From contig CAKNFJ010000001.1 in the NCBI GenBank assembly GCA_930633495.1, forward strand, positions 1,795,001 through 1,859,000: a DNA stretch of 64,000 bases, in the 5' to 3' direction. Positions 35,672 to 43,323 of the stretch are shown in pieces. Source of the DNA: Hyphomicrobiales bacterium. Its GTDB lineage: Bacteria; Pseudomonadota; Alphaproteobacteria; Rhizobiales; Beijerinckiaceae. Under the pieces are notes generated by a model. It was given only the letters and a program-made list of their open reading frames with translations. It was not told the DNA's origin and did no database searches. Every line of letters starts with the position of its first letter. The first letter of the stretch is position 1. The position numbers and the translations under genes are program-made.

Positions 35672-36226
35672 ATGTTTTCCATTGCCCGCCACCGACGCCG
35701 CTCAAGCACGCTGATCTCTTCCGCAACCGGAATCGGCCTGTTCATCCTACTCGGCGTGCCTGCCGTCGAGGCGCCGACAGCCCCGCGCCCGGATGTACCT
35801 GCCGTACAGCACGGCCCTTCCGGCAAGGTCGTCGACAGGTTGCCCGGCAACGCGCCGACGGCCGCGCATTTTGCCGAGCGCCTCGCCAGCGCCAGCTGGA
35901 TGCAGACAGCCCCATTCGGCGCCGATATCGCGCTCGCCTCCGCAAGTTGGAGCGATGAGGGCACGGTGGGCGCAAGCACCGAGCCGGGGCCGGTTCGCGT
36001 CGCTGTATCGAAGCCGGCAACGCCCCCGTCGAAGTTGGCACGGGGAAGCGCGCGGCCGCATGGCGCAGCGCCGGTCGTCGCCGCGCTGCCGCCGTCGCGT
36101 CCAGCCTCGCTGCACCTGCCGCCGGCCGCCACGACGGTCGCGGCCGCGACGCAGGAACGACCCTCCGTCACCGCGCGGATGATCGCCTTCGTCGGCTCGC
36201 TCGCTTCGCTGGCACGGCCGCTGTGA
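35672..36226 (+). CDS. Ala/Pro-rich exported or anchored protein of unknown function
   Basis: A 184-residue protein with an N-terminal hydrophobic segment (about 13-32) that could be a signal peptide or membrane anchor. A long low-complexity stretch rich in Ala, Pro, Ser and Val follows, with a mildly hydrophobic C-terminal end (RMIAFVGSLASLARPL). There is no domain I recognise. Its stop overlaps the GTG start of the SGNH hydrolase gene (GTGA), so the two are translationally coupled and probably work together in the envelope. Confidence 0.65.
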   Translation: MFSIARHRRRSSTLISSATGIGLFILLGVPAVEAPTAPRPDVPAVQHGPSGKVVDRLPGNAPTAAHFAERLASASWMQTAPFGADIALASASWSDEGTVGASTEPGPVRVAVSKPATPPSKLARGSARPHGAAPVVAALPPSRPASLHLPPAATTVAAATQERPSVTARMIAFVGSLASLARPL

Positions 36227-36990
36227 GCCTGATCGCCTCCCCCGCCCGCCGGCCGGATTCCTCCGGCCGCGCGATCGGCCTGCCGGCCTTGGCCGGGCTT
36301 GCCGCTGCCGCACTGCTGCTGGCGGCGACATTCGGCTGGTTCGCCCATGCCGGGCTTGCGCGCGACGGCACGCCGCGCGCCTTCGACGGCTTCCAGCAGG
36401 TGCGGCTGAAAACCATCCAGGCGCAGCTCGATCAGGTCCGCGGCCCCTATGTCGTGGTACTCGGCGACTCGCATGCGGAGCGCCTCTATCTGCAGAGCCT
36501 CTGCGGATTGCCGGTGGTGAACGCCGGCCTTTCGGGTGCGACGCTGAGCGACGTGCTCGACCTCGTGCGTAAGATCACGCCGCCGCGCAAGGCGGCGACC
36601 GTTCTGCTATCGGTCGGCACCAACGATATCTGGGTGAAGCGCGCCCCCGAAACCGCCGAAGCCGAGAGCAGCTTTCGCAGCGGGCTCACAGCCCTGAAGC
36701 AAAGGCTGTCGGCGTGGAGCGAGCGTCGCGCCCTGATCGCCATCCCGCCAGTCGCCGACAAGGAAGAAGCCTTGTTTCCGCGTTCCGCAGCCACCCGCTA
36801 TTCCGGCATGCTCGCGCAGTCGTGCGAAGCCGAACACTGCGCCTATTTCGACCTTTTCGGAGGGGCGGAAAGCGGTCCGGAGCGACGCTCTGCCTTCAGC
36901 GATGGCGTCCATCTGCGCGACTATGCCCGCTTCGTGCAAAGCCGGGAAACCGAGATCTGCCGCCGCCTCGGCCTCGCGCCGGAGAGGTGA
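36223..36990 (+). CDS. SGNH/GDSL-type hydrolase, membrane anchored
   Basis: A 255-residue protein. A hydrophobic helix (about 20-40) is probably an uncleaved anchor. The catalytic SGNH blocks follow: GDSHAE with Ser83 (block I), NAGLSGATL (block II), GTND (132-135, block III) and DGVHL with Asp227 and His230 (block V). Such enzymes remove acetyl or other ester groups; envelope-anchored forms often act on polysaccharides. GTG 36223 overlaps the upstream stop. The pair follows a two-component system by about 120 bp and could be its target, which is inference. Confidence 0.88.
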   Translation: MSLIASPARRPDSSGRAIGLPALAGLAAAALLLAATFGWFAHAGLARDGTPRAFDGFQQVRLKTIQAQLDQVRGPYVVVLGDSHAERLYLQSLCGLPVVNAGLSGATLSDVLDLVRKITPPRKAATVLLSVGTNDIWVKRAPETAEAESSFRSGLTALKQRLSAWSERRALIAIPPVADKEEALFPRSAATRYSGMLAQSCEAEHCAYFDLFGGAESGPERRSAFSDGVHLRDYARFVQSRETEICRRLGLAPER

Positions 36991-37005
36991 GCCGGCAGCA
37001 GGAGC

Positions 37006-38277
37006 CTAGCGCGAAGCCAGCGCGAAGAAGTCAGGCGGCCCCATCTGTCCGCCCTTCAGAACGATATCGAGCCCGTCGAGATGGGGCGACATGCTGTGCG
37101 CCGCGCAGAGCGGAGCGCCCGCGACCATCGGCGCGCGATAGGACAGGCCCCAGATGTCGAGCGCCTCGATCGCGAGCGTGGCGGTGTCTCCACCGGCGAC
37201 CAGCAGGCGCCCGACCCGGGCCTCGCTCATGACGTCGCGCAACAGATGCCCCGTGGCCTCCGCGACCGCACGCGGGTTGCCCGGCATTCCATCGGGCTCG
37301 GCCGTGACCAGCATGGCGTCGCCGGCCGAGAGCATGGCCAGCGCCTCGCGGCGCAACGCGGCAGCGTGGCCGGGCTCGGCCAGCAGGCGCCCCGGGTCGA
37401 CCGTCAGCCGGCCGAAACCGTCGACCGCCTCGACCTGAGCGCGCGTGACCGGCGACAGGGAGCCGACGAGCGCCAGGACCGCGCCCTGCCGCTGCCGCCG
37501 CGCCGGCACGGCCTTCGCGTCCCTCGCGCCCCATGCGGCGGCGAGCCGCGCGACCGAGCTCGCTCCCACCATCAGCATCGGCGCCTGCGCGAGCGGAGCC
37601 CGCAGAAGCGCGGCGATGGTCGCCAGATCGCGGGATCGCGCCACATCGAACAGGACCGCGTCGGGGTTGCCGATGCGGGCTCGCGACAGAGCGTCCTCGC
37701 CATCCTCGTCATAGGCGCGGTAGTCGACGAGACCGACCCGGCCCAGCCCCTGCGCCGCGAGATGACGGCGCAGATCGGCCTCGCCCATCGGCGTGACCGG
37801 GTGCCGGCTCATCGTCGGATGGCGGTCGATGCGATGGACCTCGCCGCCCGCGCCGGCCGCCGCGAAGAGCTGCCCGAACAGGCAGTAGCGGCCGAGATTG
37901 GGCTGTCCGCCGATGATCGGCACCAGGGGATTCGGGAAATGGGGCCGCAAGGCCGCGACCGCCGCACCGATGCTGCCGACATGCGGCGCGCTGTCGAAGG
38001 TCGAGCAGCATTTATAGTGCATCAGCCGCACGCCGAGCCCGGCGAAGAAGCGCCCCGCCTCGTCGAGCACGGAGGTCATGCCGGCCGGCACCATGGAACG
38101 GGTCGCGCCGGCGATGCCGACCGCATCGAGCGCGCCGGCAGCGGCGAGCTGCCCGGCCGTGGGGATGCCGAGGAACAGCAGAGCCCTGAAGCCGCTCTCG
38201 GCCAGCGTGGCGAGCGTATCGGTGGCGCCGGTGAAATCGTCGCCATACCAGCCGTAATGCGGTGCCGGGCTCGCCAT
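37006..38277 (-). CDS. DUF1537 acid-sugar kinase (OiaK/DtnK-like)
   Basis: A 423-residue protein of the four-carbon acid sugar kinase family. N-terminal substrate domain: GDDFTGATDTLATLAESGF (about 12-30). C-terminal nucleotide domain: GGDTATLAIEAL near 365, then GAPLCAAH and LKGGQMGPPDFF at the end. Family members phosphorylate 3- or 2-oxo-tetronates and, in apiose breakdown, 3-oxo-isoapionate (OiaK). It starts 7 bp after the RuBisCO-like gene with GAGG before the ATG, so the two are co-translated. This kinase/RLP pair is the arrangement known for 3-oxo-isoapionate use; the exact substrate here is inference. Confidence 0.88.
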   Translation of the reverse strand: MASPAPHYGWYGDDFTGATDTLATLAESGFRALLFLGIPTAGQLAAAGALDAVGIAGATRSMVPAGMTSVLDEAGRFFAGLGVRLMHYKCCSTFDSAPHVGSIGAAVAALRPHFPNPLVPIIGGQPNLGRYCLFGQLFAAAGAGGEVHRIDRHPTMSRHPVTPMGEADLRRHLAAQGLGRVGLVDYRAYDEDGEDALSRARIGNPDAVLFDVARSRDLATIAALLRAPLAQAPMLMVGASSVARLAAAWGARDAKAVPARRQRQGAVLALVGSLSPVTRAQVEAVDGFGRLTVDPGRLLAEPGHAAALRREALAMLSAGDAMLVTAEPDGMPGNPRAVAEATGHLLRDVMSEARVGRLLVAGGDTATLAIEALDIWGLSYRAPMVAGAPLCAAHSMSPHLDGLDIVLKGGQMGPPDFFALASR

Positions 38278-38284
38278 ATCCGCC

Positions 38285-39568
38285 TCAACCCGCCTTGCCG
38301 CCGAAGAAATCGAGCGCCTGCTTCAGCTCCGGGTAGGTCGCCGCGGCCTCGCGAAGCGGCTTGCCGGCAGCGACGGCCTCCCAGGCCTGCCTGATGCTCG
38401 CGACGCCGGCCGCCGGCCCGCCGGGATGGGCGAGGATGCCGCCGCCCGCCATGAAGAGCAGATCGTCATGGCCGATCGCATCCCAGGTCGGCTGGGCGGT
38501 GCCGGCCCATTGCCCCGACGAGAAGGCCGGCAGGACGCGGTCGTCGATCCCCTCGGCGAGCGGAGTCACGCAATCGCGGGCCGAGGCGACCACCTCCTCG
38601 TCCTCCTGCGCGAATTTTCCCTGCAGGCCGTGGACATGCATGTGATCGACGCCGGCGAGCCGCCAGAGCGTCTGATAGGCCTGGAACGAGATGCCCAGCC
38701 ACGGGTGGCGCGAGACGGCGCCATAACCGTTGCGGTGACCATGCAAAGCGAGATCGGTCGAGCGGCGCAGCGTCTCGATGCCGGAAAAACCGCACCAGTT
38801 CAGGCTCGCCATCACGCAGGAACCGCCCTCGCGCGCGACGAGATCGGCGTGGCGGCGCATCGCGTCCGTCTCGTCGGTGATGTTGAACGCGACCATGACG
38901 TGCTTGCCGGTCCGGTCCTGATGGCGCCGCACCGCCGCCATCACGGCCGGAACGCGCTCGGCCAGCGGGGCATGCGCCGGATCGGCGGAAATCTCGTCGT
39001 CCTTGATGAAGTCGAGGCCGGCGGCGCAGAGCTTCGCCACGAGATCGGCGGTGTCGGCGGGGCTCAGGCCGACATTGGGCTTGATGATCGAGCCAACCAT
39101 CGGGCCGGAGGCCACGCCGGCCAGCCGGCGCGTACCCGCGATCCCCTGCCGCGGCAGCGGGAAGCCGGCGCGGTAGGACGCAGGCAGGGCCATGCCGTCC
39201 AGCCGCAGCCCCGTCACCTCCCCCAGATCGAAGAGATTGCCGGCGACGGTCGCGGCCAGCGTCGGCAGGTTCGTGCCGACATTGGCGATGGGGAAGGAAA
39301 TGGTCACGCGCGCACGGCGCCACGGGCCGCTCACCCGCTTTCGCGCCAGCCAGGCATTGGGCAGGCTCGGTTCGGAGGCGCTTTCCAGCTCCTCGACGCG
39401 CAGCACCGCGGCGCGGGTCCGGCTGCGCAGTTCGTCGGTTTCGCCGGCGACGCGGGTGAAGGTGCCGCTCGACTGCTCGCCCGCCATGATCTCGGCGACC
39501 CGGGCCGGGTCGAGCGGCGTCTCGATGAGGTAGGTCGCTTCGAAGCGGTTCTCGGTCATCGGACGCAT
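38285..39568 (-). CDS. RuBisCO-like protein (probable acid-sugar-phosphate decarboxylase or hydrolase)
   Basis: A 427-residue RuBisCO-fold protein. Lys189 in DFIKDDE aligns with the carbamylated Lys201, and Asp191/Glu192 with the Mg2+ ligands. Lys163 (IKPN) aligns with Lys175, His278 (GHRN) with His294, His311 with His327, Lys318 (QGKF) with loop-6 Lys334, and MAGGG (373-377) with the phosphate loop. Asn165 replaces Lys177, so it should not be a true RuBisCO. RLPs next to DUF1537 kinases include OiaX (3-oxo-isoapionate-4-phosphate decarboxylase) and OiaT (transcarboxylase/hydrolase); this is most likely one of these or a relative. ATG 39559 is an alternative start. Confidence 0.88.
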   Translation of the reverse strand: MRPMTENRFEATYLIETPLDPARVAEIMAGEQSSGTFTRVAGETDELRSRTRAAVLRVEELESASEPSLPNAWLARKRVSGPWRRARVTISFPIANVGTNLPTLAATVAGNLFDLGEVTGLRLDGMALPASYRAGFPLPRQGIAGTRRLAGVASGPMVGSIIKPNVGLSPADTADLVAKLCAAGLDFIKDDEISADPAHAPLAERVPAVMAAVRRHQDRTGKHVMVAFNITDETDAMRRHADLVAREGGSCVMASLNWCGFSGIETLRRSTDLALHGHRNGYGAVSRHPWLGISFQAYQTLWRLAGVDHMHVHGLQGKFAQEDEEVVASARDCVTPLAEGIDDRVLPAFSSGQWAGTAQPTWDAIGHDDLLFMAGGGILAHPGGPAAGVASIRQAWEAVAAGKPLREAAATYPELKQALDFFGGKAG

Positions 39569-39585
39569 CCAGGTCGTTCATAGGG

Positions 39586-39668
39586 CGTCATTCTCGGGCT
39601 TGCCCCGAGAATCTCAGGACCAGAGAGCACTGGTTTCCGAGATGGCCGGGTCGAGCCCGGCCATGACG
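39586..39668. repeat. Dispersed palindromic repeat, 83-bp copy
   Basis: Exactly 83 bp from CGTCAT to ATGACG, with three stem-loops in a row: TTCTCGGGC...GCCCCGAGAA on the left, ACCAG...CTGGT in the centre, and ATGGCCGGG...CCCGGCCAT on the right. The copy at 60561-60643 is the same element inverted, with about a dozen differences. It lies between the VOC gene and the RuBisCO-like gene inside an operon. Confidence 0.9.
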
Positions 39669-39684
39669 CGATGCAGTTATTGGC

Positions 39685-40239
39685 TCACGCCGCGGAAGCG
39701 GCGAGCTGGCTCAGATCCGGGAAGGGCCGCACCGGGTCCTTGCCGTCCCAGTTCTCCGACGCCTCGCGGATGAGACGGAACATCTCGCCCTTGGGGCCGG
39801 CGACCTCCGAGAGTTCGATCACCGTGCCCGGATGGTAATGCGTGTCGAAATAGACGAAGCGGCCGCGCTCGCCCACCTCCCCGCTCATGACCGGCTTGAA
39901 GCCCTCGGCCAGCAGGCGCTCCATGTCGGCGTCGTAATCCGCAGTCCAGTAGGCGACGTGCTGCAGGCCGGTCAGGCCCGCATCGGTGAAGTCCTTGTAC
40001 ATGGAGGGCACGTCGTTGCGGCACTGGATCAACTCGATCTGGAGCGGGCCGGAATTCGCCAGCGCCACCGAGTTATGCGGCTCGTAGGCCTCGCCCTTGT
40101 AGCGGTAGTTCCGGATCGGGACCTTCGGGTTGTAGAAGAAGGGTCCTACGCCCAACACGCGGCTCCAATAGTCCATCGCCGCCTCGATATCCGGGACGAC
40201 ATAGCCGGCCTGACGGATCTGGCCAAAGAAGCGGCTCAT
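39685..40239 (-). CDS. VOC-family (glyoxalase/epimerase-like) metalloprotein
   Basis: A 184-residue protein with two beta-alpha-beta-beta-beta modules: RQAGYVVPDIEAAMDYWSRV (about 9-28) opening the first and LQHVAYWTADYDADMERLLA opening the second. QIELIQ and TVIELSE form the strands that carry metal-ligand Glu residues. VOC enzymes include glyoxalase I, methylmalonyl-CoA epimerase and dioxygenases; the PF13669-like form here is usually an isomerase or lyase. In this operon it sits between the TRAP permease and the RuBisCO-like gene, so it may isomerise the acid sugar before phosphorylation. That role is inference; no described pathway step is known to me for it. Confidence 0.82.
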   Translation of the reverse strand: MSRFFGQIRQAGYVVPDIEAAMDYWSRVLGVGPFFYNPKVPIRNYRYKGEAYEPHNSVALANSGPLQIELIQCRNDVPSMYKDFTDAGLTGLQHVAYWTADYDADMERLLAEGFKPVMSGEVGERGRFVYFDTHYHPGTVIELSEVAGPKGEMFRLIREASENWDGKDPVRPFPDLSQLAASAA

Positions 40240-40260
40240 GGGCGTTGCTTTCTCGATGGT

Positions 40261-42144
40261 TCAGGAACGGAGGAAGCCGATGGAGATCCACGGCACGGCA
40301 GCGACGACGACGAGGCCGACGAGCAGGGCCAGGATGTAGCCCCAGATGTATTTCAGGCCTTCGTCGGGATTGATCTTGCTGATCGCGCAGGCACCGTAAT
40401 AGCCGACGCCGAAGGGCGGGGCGAAGAGCCCGATGCCCATCGCGAAGATCACGACCATCGAGTAGTGGACCTCGTGCACGCCGACCTGCTTGGCGATCGG
40501 GAACACCAGCGGGCCGAACAGCACGATGGCGGGGATGCCCTCGAGCACGCTGCCCAGGATGGTGAAGGCGACGATCGAGATGCCGAGGAAGCCCCAGCTT
40601 CCGCCCGGCACCGCCGCCATCGCCTGGGCGAGGTCCCGCGAGAAGCCCGATTGCGTCAGGCCCCAGGCCATGGCGGTGGCGCAGCCGATGATGAAGATGA
40701 TCGCCCCGGTCAGCGAGGCGGTCTCCACCAGCATCCTCGGCAGGCGGCGCCAGTCGAACTGGCGATAGAGCAGGATGCCGGCCAGAACCGCATAGGCGAT
40801 GCCGATGGTCGAAACCTCGGTCGCGGTCGCGACACCCTCGACCACCGCGGCGCGGATGACGAAGGGCAGCGCGATGGCCGGCGCCGCGATCAAAGCGAGC
40901 TTGGCGATCTCGCGCCGGGAGAAGCGGGTGACTTCGCTGAGATCCTCGCCTCGGCAGCGCCACCAGACGACGAAGCAGAGCGCCACGCCCAGCACCACCG
41001 CCGGCAGCATGCCACCGGTGAACAGCGCCGCGATCGAGACGCCCGTCACCGAGCCGATGGTGATCAGCACGATCGAAGGCGGGATCGTCTCGGTCTGCGC
41101 GCCCGTCGCCGAAAGCAGGGCGACGAGGTCGCCGGGCTTGGCGCCGCGCTTCTGCATCTCGGGGAAGAGCACCGGCGCGATCGCGGCCATGTCGGCGATC
41201 TTCGAGCCCGAGATGCCGGAGACCAGATACATCGCCCCGACCAGCACATAGGACAGGCCACCGCGGACATGGCCGAGCAGGCTCGCCAGGAACTGGATCA
41301 TGGCGCGCGCCATGCCGGTCATCTCGATCAGCGCGCCGAGGAAGATGAAGAGCGGCACGGCGAGCAGGATGAGATGGCTCATGCCCTCGTCGAGGCGGCC
41401 GACCATGACCAGCATCGGGGTCGAGGTGGTGAGCGACAGATAGCCGAAGGTGGCAAGCGCGAAGGAAAAGGCGATCGGCACGCCGGAGAAGACGTTGAGC
41501 GCGACGACGCCGACGAAGAAGACGATCAGGTTGAGCTTGCCGAGCGGCTTCAGCGCAGGCCCGGCGAACCAGAACAGCAGAACGAGCAGCGCCGTCAGCC
41601 CGATCGCCAGCAGGGCCGGCCGCAGCGAGCCGAAGCGCAGGAGCCGGCAGGCGGCGGCGATCAGCATCAGCCCGACGCCGATCGGGATCGCGGCGGCACG
41701 CCAGGCGTTGGTGATCTCCAGCGCCGGCGTGACGATGAAGCTCTCCTCCTCGGCATATTCGATGGCATGCGGGAGGATCAGCAGCAGGAAGGCGATCGAG
41801 GCCGTGATCGCGACCGCCTCCAGCAGCGCCCGCGTCTGCGGCGAGACGCGGCTGACCAGCCCCGTCATGCGCATGTGCTCGCCGCGCCTCAGCGCCACCA
41901 CGGCCCCGAGCATCGACAGCCACAGGAACAGGATCGAGGCGAGCTCGTCCGACCAGACCAACGGTGCGTGGAAGACGTAGCGGGCCGCGACACCCGCGCC
42001 CAGGATGACGATCTCGACCAGCACCAGCACGGCCGCCACCGTCTCGACCGCGCCGCCGAGCAGGCGATCGAGATCGCCAACGAAACGGCCGAGGCCGGTC
42101 GCGGGCATGGGGGCAGCGGGGAGGGTCGCGCTCTGGACATCCAT
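40261..42144 (-). CDS. Fused TRAP transporter permease (DctQ-DctM)
   Basis: A 627-residue protein that combines the small 4-helix DctQ subunit (about 25-170; ARYVFHAPLVWSDELASILF is typical) and the large DctM subunit (about 195-627; GVPIAFSFALATFGYL, SKIADMAAIAPVLFPEM, GLFAPPFGVGYY). TRAP systems use the sodium or proton gradient to import organic acids such as sialic acid, C4-dicarboxylates and sugar acids. Natural DctQM fusions are well known. ATG 42144 has AGGAAA eight bases upstream. It lies 53 bp after the binding-protein gene and 21 bp before the VOC gene. Confidence 0.92.
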   Translation of the reverse strand: MDVQSATLPAAPMPATGLGRFVGDLDRLLGGAVETVAAVLVLVEIVILGAGVAARYVFHAPLVWSDELASILFLWLSMLGAVVALRRGEHMRMTGLVSRVSPQTRALLEAVAITASIAFLLLILPHAIEYAEEESFIVTPALEITNAWRAAAIPIGVGLMLIAAACRLLRFGSLRPALLAIGLTALLVLLFWFAGPALKPLGKLNLIVFFVGVVALNVFSGVPIAFSFALATFGYLSLTTSTPMLVMVGRLDEGMSHLILLAVPLFIFLGALIEMTGMARAMIQFLASLLGHVRGGLSYVLVGAMYLVSGISGSKIADMAAIAPVLFPEMQKRGAKPGDLVALLSATGAQTETIPPSIVLITIGSVTGVSIAALFTGGMLPAVVLGVALCFVVWWRCRGEDLSEVTRFSRREIAKLALIAAPAIALPFVIRAAVVEGVATATEVSTIGIAYAVLAGILLYRQFDWRRLPRMLVETASLTGAIIFIIGCATAMAWGLTQSGFSRDLAQAMAAVPGGSWGFLGISIVAFTILGSVLEGIPAIVLFGPLVFPIAKQVGVHEVHYSMVVIFAMGIGLFAPPFGVGYYGACAISKINPDEGLKYIWGYILALLVGLVVVAAVPWISIGFLRS

Positions 42145-42197
42145 CGGTGCGTTTCCTGTCTTGGGCGTCGGGCGCCTTATAGGCCCGCCCGCGCGCC

Positions 42198-43214
42198 TCA
42201 GGCCAGCTTGCCGACGGCGCCTTCGAGCAGCCCCCAGGGCTCCTTGCCGAAGCGCTCCTGCCACTCCTTGTAGAAGCCCGACTCGCGCAGTTTGGCGCGG
42301 AAGGAGTCCGGGTCCGTCTTGTTGAAGTTCAGGCCCCGCGACTGCAGATCCGCCTGCACGGTCTCGTTCAGCTTCTTGATGTCGCCGCGCTGGGCGACGC
42401 CGGCATCGTTGATGGCGGAGGCGACGATCTTCTGAACGTCAGGCGGCAGGCCGCGCCAGGCGCGCCCATTGGCGATGAACCAGAAGCCGTCCCAGATATG
42501 GTTCGAGATCGCGCAGTTCTTCTGCACCTCATAGAGCTTCGCCACCTGGATGATCGGCAGCGGATTCTCCTGCGCATCGACCACGCGGGTCTGGAGCGCC
42601 GAATAGACCTCGGAGAACTGGAGGCTCGCCGGCGCCGCGTCGAGCGCCTTGAACATCGCGATCGAGAGCGGGCTCACCGGCACGCGGATCTTGAGGCCGG
42701 CCATGTCCTTGGCGGTCTCGATCGGCTTGCCCGACGTCGTCATCTGGCGGAAGCCGTTGTCCCACATCTTCTCGAAGGCGTAGAGATTGACCTTCTCGAT
42801 CGCCTGGCGGACATGCGCGCCGACAGCGCCGTCCATCGCCTTCCAGACCTGATCGTAGTCGGAAAAGGCGAAGCCCACCGCATTGATCGCCGCGACCGGA
42901 ACCAGCGTCGCGATGACCAGCGCCGAAGGCGTGAAAAAGGTGATGCCGCCGTTGCGGACCTGGCTCAGCATGTCGGTGTCGCCGCCGAGCTGATTGTTCG
43001 GGAAAATCTTGATCTCGACGCGGCCGTTCGTTTCCTTGGCGACACGGTTCGCCGCCTCCTGCGCCCGGATGTTGAGCGGGTGGCTGAGCGGCAGGTTGTT
43101 GCCGTATTTCAGCTCGATCTCGGCGGCGCGCGCGATCATCGGCGCGCCGATCGCCGGCAGGGCCGAGACGGCGGCAAAGCTGCGCAAGACGGTGCGGCGG
43201 GTCAAAGCACTCAT
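42198..43214 (-). CDS. TRAP transporter solute-binding protein (DctP family)
   Basis: A 338-residue protein with a twin-arginine-like signal (RRTVLRSFAAVSA, cleavage near residue 30, ARAAE). The mature part is a DctP fold: LKYGNNLPLSHPLNIRAQ at the start and RVPVSPLSIAMFKAL in the middle, which supplies the conserved Arg that forms a salt bridge with the substrate carboxylate. This supports an acidic substrate. It is the first gene of the operon, with AGGGAGGA before ATG 43214, divergent from the LacI-type gene. The operon's kinase and RuBisCO-like enzyme suggest the ligand is a sugar acid. Confidence 0.93.
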   Translation of the reverse strand: MSALTRRTVLRSFAAVSALPAIGAPMIARAAEIELKYGNNLPLSHPLNIRAQEAANRVAKETNGRVEIKIFPNNQLGGDTDMLSQVRNGGITFFTPSALVIATLVPVAAINAVGFAFSDYDQVWKAMDGAVGAHVRQAIEKVNLYAFEKMWDNGFRQMTTSGKPIETAKDMAGLKIRVPVSPLSIAMFKALDAAPASLQFSEVYSALQTRVVDAQENPLPIIQVAKLYEVQKNCAISNHIWDGFWFIANGRAWRGLPPDVQKIVASAINDAGVAQRGDIKKLNETVQADLQSRGLNFNKTDPDSFRAKLRESGFYKEWQERFGKEPWGLLEGAVGKLA

Positions 43215-43303
43215 ATCGTCCTCCCTGTCGGCCGAAAGGCCTGCTCTTGGTCTTGTTGCGCGAACGATAGAAAGCGTGGATGATTGTCGTCAAACTCATT
43301 TAC

Positions 43304-43323
43304 TGATGGTTTTTGATGGTTTT
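43304..43323. promoter_or_regulatory. Tandem 10-bp direct repeat between TRAP operon and regulator gene
   Basis: TGATGGTTTT occurs twice head to tail with no gap, in the 101-bp space between the divergent dctP-like and LacI-type genes; the second copy overlaps the likely start codon of the regulator. One helical turn per repeat suggests a protein-binding or regulatory site, possibly autoregulatory. The wider gap is A/T-rich and must hold both promoters. No perfect LacI-type palindrome is visible. Confidence 0.45.

Noticed and set aside
38285..39568. The RuBisCO-like protein as a true CO2-fixing RuBisCO
   Set aside because: Lys177 is replaced by Asn, there is no phosphoribulokinase or other Calvin-cycle gene nearby, and the context is acid-sugar catabolism.
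39832..42273. An 813-codon open frame on the plus strand opposite the VOC and TRAP permease genes
   Set aside because: It is the antisense shadow of well-supported genes; its product is a low-complexity Arg/Asp/Gln/His string typical of reverse frames in high-GC DNA.
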